A stretch of 64,000 bases of DNA from Lichenostomus cassidix (Eukaryota; Chordata; Aves; Passeriformes; Meliphagidae): positions 372,001 through 436,000 of the forward strand of contig VLJF02000033.1 in the NCBI GenBank assembly GCA_008360975.2, in the 5' to 3' direction. The notes under the pieces were generated by a model. It ran no database searches, was not told the origin of the DNA, and saw only the letters and a program-made list of their open reading frames with translations. The translations under genes and the position numbers were made by a program. The number at the start of each line of letters is the position of its first letter. The first letter of the stretch is position 1. This document shows positions 57,670 to 64,000 of this stretch, piece after piece.

Positions 57670-59060
57670 GCAGAGCCACATGTGAGTCACCCGATGGCTG
57701 CCCTGGCAGAGAAGCTTCCGTTCCAGGCAGCCACAAGAGGAAGGAGCTTTAGAAATGCAAATGAACACTGCTGGGGCAAAGGCTGGACAATGGATCAGGG
57801 CCTTGTGGCCTGGGGGAGCAATTGGGCCAATTCCCTCTGTCCCTCAGCCCAAGCTCTGCCTGCTTGCACAGATGGAATTTGCACAGCTCAAGGCAGAGCC
57901 CAGACTGAGGAGAATTGACTCTGCAGCACAAATTGGTTAAACTGCAAAGCACAAAAGCAAATGGAAAATGTTGGGAAAATTTCACTAATAAATGTGAGGG
58001 TGGAATCACACCTTTCCTCACTCCAACATCTGCTAGCATGTGTATGCTCTATAGAGTATAATAAAGCACTGGGAGTTTTTGCTACCACAAGTTCAGGGAA
58101 ATCAGTTGGGAATCCAAATAGACAAAAGTGCTCAACTGGGGCTGGAGGGCACACCACAAAAACGTGGAAAAGATGTACAGCCACCAGAAGAAACCCTACA
58201 ACACCAGGGAGGAGCATCTGGGAATTCACAGAATTCATATCAGGTCCCAGAACCCATTGTGAATTTGAATTGTTACTAATTGATACAGAGTGCTGCTCAG
58301 CCAAGCTCCTGCTCCATTCCTGAACTTCCACAAGCAGAAGAAACACTTAACAGAGCCACGAATACCGAATGTTACACAAACTAGGGGTGCATATTAAGGG
58401 ACACAGGCAGTGGGTGGATCGGGAAGTCTGTACCTTCCAAGTACCTCAGACAGTGAGGAAAGGGACAGGGAGATGCGGCCGGGAAAATCAGGATAAAAAG
58501 GAGGCTGCGTCTTACAAACCCCATGGCAAATGTCCCATGGCCTCTTCCTTTGGTCATCCATAAAGTCACTTTACACCACTCCTCTGTCTCCTGCGGGCAC
58601 ACAAACCTCTGGCCACGCGAATTTTCCCGCACACTGCCGCCGACAGCGCAGCCACCTCTGTGCTACCCACAGCAAGCGGGACGAGCCAGCGCTGCTCCGG
58701 CACCGCCTCCTGCCGAGACAGCAGCAACACGGCGCCATAGCCAGGGAGGGAGGGAGGGAGACGGGAGAACGAAGCCGCCACAGCCCCCCTGCCGCCCCCT
58801 CCATCCCCTCCATCCGCCCGCAGCGAGCCCCGAGCCCCGGCACAAGGCAGCGCGGCTCCCACCTGCGCTGGGACAGCCTCTCCGAGCTCCGCCGCCGCTC
58901 CCGGGCCGCACACACGCTCCCACCATGGCGCCGCTGCTGCCCCACTAAAGCCCTGCCTGCCTGCCTGCCTGCCTGGGGGCGACACCGGCGCCGGGCTTGT
59001 CCCCGCTCGCTGGCACCAAGCAGCAATGGCGCTGGGTCAATTCCGAGTGACAGCACAGCC
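57670..59060 (-). repeat. Right arm of inverted duplication (CpG-island block, copy C)
   Basis: Reverse complement of 18580-20680, lacking about 450 bp present there. The CpG island (58570-59060) includes (GGGA)n near 58740 and (CTGC)n at about 58950-58973 and would face the minus strand toward ZNF4. Open frames across it are composition-driven. Confidence 0.85.
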
Positions 59061-59940
59061 AGCCAATGGCACCAAGGCGCGGGCTCTGCACACGCACGGA
59101 GTCACCTCCCTTTTCCGGAACTCGGGCATTTCTCGGAACCTTCGGCTGAGCAGCAGCTCTGCAATGTCCCGGCCCGGGCAGGAGGCCAAGGAACCGCTGC
59201 TGCCCTGAACCGGCGGGAGCTCGGTGTGACCTGGAGCTGAAGGTGCTGTGAGCTGTGGCTGAGGCCGGGATGGAGCAGGGACTCCCCTGTAGCCCCGGCA
59301 GGACCCCAGGTCGGAGCAGGGGATGCCTGAGAGAGGCCCTGAGCCATGGGAAGCTCCTGCAGAGCCATGGAAGTGTCTCCTGGTGGGACATGTGGGCCCG
59401 TGGGGGATCCCCGCTGGAGCAGCCTGTTCCTGAGCGATTGTGTCCACTGGAGGGACCCCAGGCTGGAGCAGGACAAGGATTCCTCTGCCTAATGGGGAGG
59501 CAGTGTTATGACTTGACAGTGATCCTCATGCCCTGTGTCTCTTGGTGGGGAGGAGGGAGGAAATGGGGGATACAGGGAAGTCTGAGAAAGAGAGAGGCAT
59601 GGGGAAAATGGAGATTTTAGGATTTGTTTTACTTTTTATTCCCCTGCAGTGATCTGTTTGCTAATTAATTCGATTCTTTTCACTGTTGTTCTATGCATAG
59701 CATAGGACAAGGGTGCTCTATGCATTTAGATTGTCAAGAGAAAGGTTTAAATTTAGTTGTAAAGTCCAATGCATAGAGGACTGAATAGGCCAAATGCAGT
59801 TGTGTATAAGGAAGGCATGAAATAAAAGTTCATGAATAAAAGTTGATGAGGAAGGTAAAAATCGCCTGGCTCCTATTTTATAGGACAATCCTGTGATGAT
59901 AGCAGAATAAAACTGATGATGATAGCAAAAAAACCAGAAA
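59061..59940. other. Intergenic, no gene recognised
   Basis: GC-rich to about 59480, then AT-rich. No conserved protein, RNA gene or clear repeat; ATGCATAGCATAGGAC and GGTGCTCTATGCAT near 59695 form a loose inverted pair. Confidence 0.4.
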
Positions 59941-60843
59941 ATCCAGGGGATGGACCCTTTTGATACTCATAAAGCCTTTGACTTTGCATGGGCAGTGGAT
60001 ACGAATCGAAGAAAAACCCCAAAGCAGCAGGAAGTGACTAAACAGAAACAACAGCAGTTAGAGATGAAATCGGTAGAGGACTCTGACACCAGGGATGGGG
60101 GGGTTCTAAGGGAGAGGAAGGGGTTCAGTTCCTCGACCTTCATTAGAAAAATTGGGAACATATCCATGGGCATTTTATAAAAACAATGGACACTGGAAGT
60201 GGGACTGTCCTCAGGTAAAACCCAGGACTCCTCCGAGGCCTCTCCTGGCAATAGGAGAAGCCTATGAAGAGAACCAGTAGTTTCTTCCCTGGCAGAGCCT
60301 CTGGGAAATGAAAAACTGGAATTTATGGTAGTCACAGGAGTGGGTTATTCAGTATTCAATACCCTGCAAGGGAAGTGATGACAGTCACAATTGCGGGGGC
60401 AACCAGGACTCATGAAACATGCCTCTCTTTCAATCCAGTTAAATTCAAACTTGGAAAATTACAGATAATCCTTCAATTTTTGTACCTTCCTAACTCTCCA
60501 AAACCATTATTAGGAGGAAATTTACTGGAAAAACCTGAATGCAGTGATCTAGTCTTGGGAAGGGGGCTGTGGCAGGACATTTCCCCCCTCCCTCTTCTCT
60601 CTCTCCTTGATCGGTCCCAAGAAATGGATGGCTCAGATTAGGTTGATAGCCTAATCAACAGCTACCTGGTGCTGGCGACTGAAAGTCTGAAAAGACACTC
60701 CCCTGTGGAGTGTAGAGAGAATGTGAAAAAATTTTAGTGACCACAAATACACACTTTTTTTTCCTATAAAAAGCTCATGAATCTCAGAAAAGGTTGAAGC
60801 TTTCTACATGGACATTGGAGCGTGAAGTAAAGTCTTCTCCCCA

Positions 60844-60893
60844 GCAGCCCTGGATGCAGCCCTGGATGCAGCCCTGGATGCAGCCCTGTGGTT
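60844..60893 (+). repeat. Short tandem repeat
   Basis: About four copies of a 15-bp unit (CCCTGGATGCAG). Not coding. Confidence 0.8.
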
Positions 60894-61009
60894 ACTTCCC
60901 TGGGATTGGGTGAGGAATTCTGATGTATTCCAGCTCCAAAATTGGATTTGGTAAGATCATTGGTTTCCTAAATTGTATTTTTCCAGCTAACTTATAGGTA
61001 CCTTTCTTA

Positions 61010-61135
61010 ACTTGCATTTCAGCTAGCTCAAGCAAGCATTTCTTAACTTGCATTATAGTTCAAGCAGGCATTTCTTAACTTGCATTTTTTGAACTATTTT
61101 TATAGTTCAAGCAAGCTTTTACCCCATAATTGCAT
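61010..61135 (+). repeat. Tandem repeat of about 35-45 bp units
   Basis: Three imperfect copies share TTCTTAACTTGCATT and AGTTCAAGCAAGC. AT-rich, non-coding. Confidence 0.7.
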
Positions 61136-61983
61136 TTTAGCTATTATAGTGTTGCAATTATGCATTCATTGTGTGTCTATGTGTGTCAATCTGCTCTATG
61201 TTTGTATGTTTGTTATTTTCTGTGTCTAATAAATGGTATTTTTAGACAAATCAGCCAAATATCAAAGAATCTTGCGAACAGAACTAAGTCATGGAGAACT
61301 AGCTATCTTAAAGTCTGGCAAACTGCAAAACCTCATAAAGCTCCTGTCTTCCATGCAAGACAGGGACATTCAAACTAAAATTCCCGAGTCTAAATATGTG
61401 GAAGTTTCAGTTCTTATCCTACAGGAGCTGACTTTCCAATTGGAACGTATTTCCAAGGAAACTGAGGACGCAGTAATGCCCATTGTGTGGGCCAGTGAGA
61501 TTCCTAGAAAATAAAAAAGAACCTGTCAGAATGAAACTAAAACCAGACACAGGTCTGGTACAACAAAACCAATATCCCTTAAAATTGGAAAGCTGAAAAG
61601 TTTTATTACCTGTCATTAAAAAAATTTAAGGTACAGGTTATTGGTGGAATGTAAATCTGGATATAATACTCCCATTTTTCCTGTCACGAAGTAATGGTAA
61701 AGATGATCAATTAGTACAAGACTTAATATCAGTAAATAAAATAATAGAAGGCACACACCTTGTGGTAGCCAAGCCATACACACCCTTAAGCACACTAAAA
61801 GAGTATATCCGATGGTTCACTGTAATAGATTTAATAGATTTCTCTGCACGTGTCTAAGCCGTAAGAGCCAGGAACTCTTCTTCACATGTGAGTGGGAAAA
61901 TCCACAGATAGGACTGTGTTACCACAGGTTTTAAAAGTAGCCCCACAATTTTTGGGAATTCACTGGCATAGGAATTAGAGGAA

Positions 61984-62250
61984 TGTGGCAAGCACAGACT
62001 TTTCCCGTAGGAATTTTCTCTTCTTCTTCCTGTGTTCTATAAACAAAGATAAAGTTTAGATGTTATTGTAACGGCCTCTGGAAACACAGGCGGTTCAAGC
62101 CTAGCCAATCGGCTTAGGGGGAGGTTTTGAACTGACCCAATCCGGATGATCTGTGAAAGTCTATATAAGTTGGAATTAATTAATAAAATTAGAATTTTGC
62201 CACATTCCGAAGCCTGGCACTTTCTCTCTGCTAGCAGTTCAACAGCAACA
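61984..62250 (+). repeat. Solo LTR, short family copy 3, inside ERV-6 RT
   Basis: 267 bp, TGTGGCAAGCAC...TTCAACAGCAACA, with CCAAT, TATATAAG and AATAAAAT; perfect 6-bp target duplication GAGGAA (61978-61983 and 62251-62256). RT sequence resumes directly after it. More diverged than copies 1 and 2. Confidence 0.92.
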
Positions 62251-63419
62251 GAGGAATGGAAGACCTTTAATCCCCAAGGGCCTCTGATACAAGATGATGA
62301 TGATATCCTGCTAGCCATAGACTCTAAAAAACAGTGCAGAGACCCAACTATTGAATTGTTAAACTTTTCAACATTAAATCATTACAAGGAATTGAGGGAG
62401 AAGGCCCAAGTAAGGAAGAAGACTGTGACTTTTCTGGGCTTTGAAATTCTCTGAGGTCAAAGGAAACTGATCACAAGCCACACACTGTAAGAGAATTCCA
62501 CACCTCTGTTGGCACAGTTAGGGGGTGGATCAGTAATTATGGATCACCAGTCCAACCCTTGTACAGAGTTTTAAAACTGACCATAAATATTTTATGGTAT
62601 GGGCTGATGATACTTGGGGTGTGTTCCAACAACTTGAGCAAACACTGATAAGGGTTCTGGCTTTGGGCTTGTCGGGTCCCATACAATCTCTTGAATGATT
62701 CACTTATGAGAGACAAAACATCTCCTGTGGAGTTCCAGCACAATTCCCAGGGAATCAGGGATGAGCCAGTGCAGTATGGAAACTGGGCAAAGAAAGAAAG
62801 TGGACATCTGGAGGGATTCTAAGCATGCTTTTGGTGTAGTGCACATCCACAGGGCAATCAGCACAGAGAGGTTTGTTATTAGCACAGAGTACATAGATCA
62901 GGCATGAGACACAAATACTACAATTGCTGGAAGCAGTTAAAAACCAGCTAAAGTTGCAACTCTGCACTGTAGGACACAACAGACAATAAAATAGTGCCAA
63001 AATAAAGAAATTACTTGGCTGACAGGGCAGCTGAAGAGGCTGCAGGAAAATACACCCATGTTTTGATTCCACAAAGAGAGCTCAGCCTACCAGGTATTAA
63101 ACCTGAATATGGTGCAAAAGATTGCCATTTAAGTGAAGCATTCCATTCTAGATTTCACCCCAGTGGATGAACAGTCACCCCTACTGGATGAGTGACAGTT
63201 TCCGAGGTGATCATCAGAGAAATAGCAAACAGAGGGCACCAGTCTACACACACATTGGAGAGCAGAAGAATTGTTCAAACTCTTCAGAAAGACAGGAATT
63301 AACTCCAGTATGACTGAAATTGTATATTCAAAGGCATAAAAGGGTGGCACACATAGAAGAAATAACCCAACTACTGGAAATAAAGTGGGGATAGGGGCTC
63401 TCAAATCTGGTAACTCCCT

Positions 63420-63960
63420 TGGAGATTATTAGCAAATTGACTTTACAGAACTTCCATGTAGTGAGAGCTATAAATATCTTTCAATCTTAGTGAATATCTT
63501 TCCTGGGTGGCCTGAAGCATTTCCCTGTGGCACCAACATGGCACAAGAAGTAGTGAAAATATTGCTAAATCAAATAATTCCACATTTTGGAATCCCTTGA
63601 GGAATGCCATCAGCCAGAGGGTCCCATTTCATAGCAAGAATAGTGGGAGAAGTTAGCAAGGCCTTGGGAATTCAGTGGGACTTGCACACTCCACAGCAGC
63701 CACAAGCCAGTGGAAAGGCAGAAAGGATGAATTACACAATTAAGCTGCAACTAAGTCAAATCTGCCAGGAAACCTCATTGGCTTGGGTACAAGTGCTCCC
63801 AATTGATGTGTTGAGAATTAGGATCCAACCCAGGGGGAGAGGAATAATTAAACTCCTATGAGCTGCTTTATGGTGTGTCCTATGAAACCCCACACATCTC
63901 AGGGGATGTGCAGGTTAAAGGTGGGGCAGATAAAGGTGGGGCTCAGTAATTCCCTCATAT
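63420..63960 (+). pseudogene. ERV-6 integrase remnant
   Basis: Plus-strand fragments encode QIDFTELPCSESYKYLSIL, GWPEAFPCGTN, and from 63604 an open segment with ARGSHFIARIVGEVS and QASGKAERMNYTIKL. The first Asp and the Glu of the catalytic triad are present; the second Asp is Ala (SARGSHF). Several stops. The sequence runs on to YELLYGVSYETPHISG near the window end. Confidence 0.8.
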
Positions 63961-64000
63961 CTTTGGGTAAAACATTGCAGGATTTACAAGGGGCAGTTGT

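Larger units (their letters stand above)
59941..63990 (+). mobile_element. ERV-6: plus-strand gamma-like fossil provirus, truncated by the window edge
   Basis: Retroviral order on the plus strand: nucleocapsid remnant (NNGHWKWDCPQ near 60180-60215), protease remnant (EFMVVTGVGYSVFN near 60320, the catalytic Asp replaced by Val), RT (61540-61980 and 62255-62450, with palm-like FTVIDLIDF and DDDILLA), RNase H end (YLADRAAEEAAG near 63015), and integrase. No 5' LTR was identified. Numerous stops. Tandem repeats at 60844-60893 and 61010-61135 separate protease from RT. A solo LTR (61984-62250) splits the RT. Confidence 0.8.

Noticed and set aside
59950..60180. Open frame starting MDPFDTHKAF as a host gene
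   Set aside because: It sits directly before nucleocapsid and protease remnants of ERV-6, so it is more likely degenerate gag.

Overview
This is vertebrate nuclear DNA, most likely from a passerine bird. The evidence is an intact five-exon MHC class II beta gene of songbird type, a songbird-type MHC class I leader exon, C2H2 zinc-finger (ZNF) genes with the MEEEEK-type leader common in birds, CpG islands, GC-rich minisatellites, and many endogenous retroviruses (ERVs). Nothing bacterial is present: there are no operons, CRISPR arrays or rRNA genes. Species and locus are inferred only from these families.

Layout. 1-617: a ZNF fragment cut by an LTR. 615-16875: ERV-1, a minus-strand gamma-like provirus with env, carrying a nested ERVL-like provirus, ERV-2 (3569-10692, 5-bp target duplication CGGGG, Lys-type primer-binding site). 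16876-18580: tandem AT-rich repeats and unassigned sequence. 18580-26870: CpG island, fossil ERV-3, degenerate ZNF1. 26869-32436: internally deleted ERV-4 (target duplication GGAC). 32440-40501: minisatellites, intact MHC IIB gene A, intact 18-finger ZNF2. 40502-46800: a junction zone with a second CpG island, a truncated ERV-5, MHC IIB exon 4-5 relics and an MHC class I exon 1 without its alpha exons. 46800-59100: minus-strand counterparts of the plus-strand block: MHC IIB exon-3 relic C, six-finger ZNF3, MHC IIB pseudogene B, ZNF4 pseudogene, CpG island. 59100-64000: fossil ERV-6 on the plus strand.

The organising principle is a large imperfect inverted duplication. The plus-strand order CpG island - ZNF1 - MHC IIB A - ZNF2 (18.6-40.5 kb) reappears on the minus strand as CpG island - ZNF4 - MHC IIB B - ZNF3 (59.1-48.7 kb). 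One arm keeps a working MHC IIB gene and a long ZNF. The other has lost the MHC start codon, gained stops and acquired a fold-back palindrome in exon 2. Several LTRs sit in one arm while the other arm preserves the empty site, so those insertions came after the duplication.

Two regulatory patterns look unusual. First, each MHC IIB exon 1 is head-to-head, exactly 93 bp away, with a conserved opposite-strand exon encoding a signal peptide. Second, four sequences resembling the class II X1-X2/Y promoter module, all with the same 13-nt spacing as HLA-DRA, lie in intron 2 and downstream of the MHC genes, facing antisense to them.
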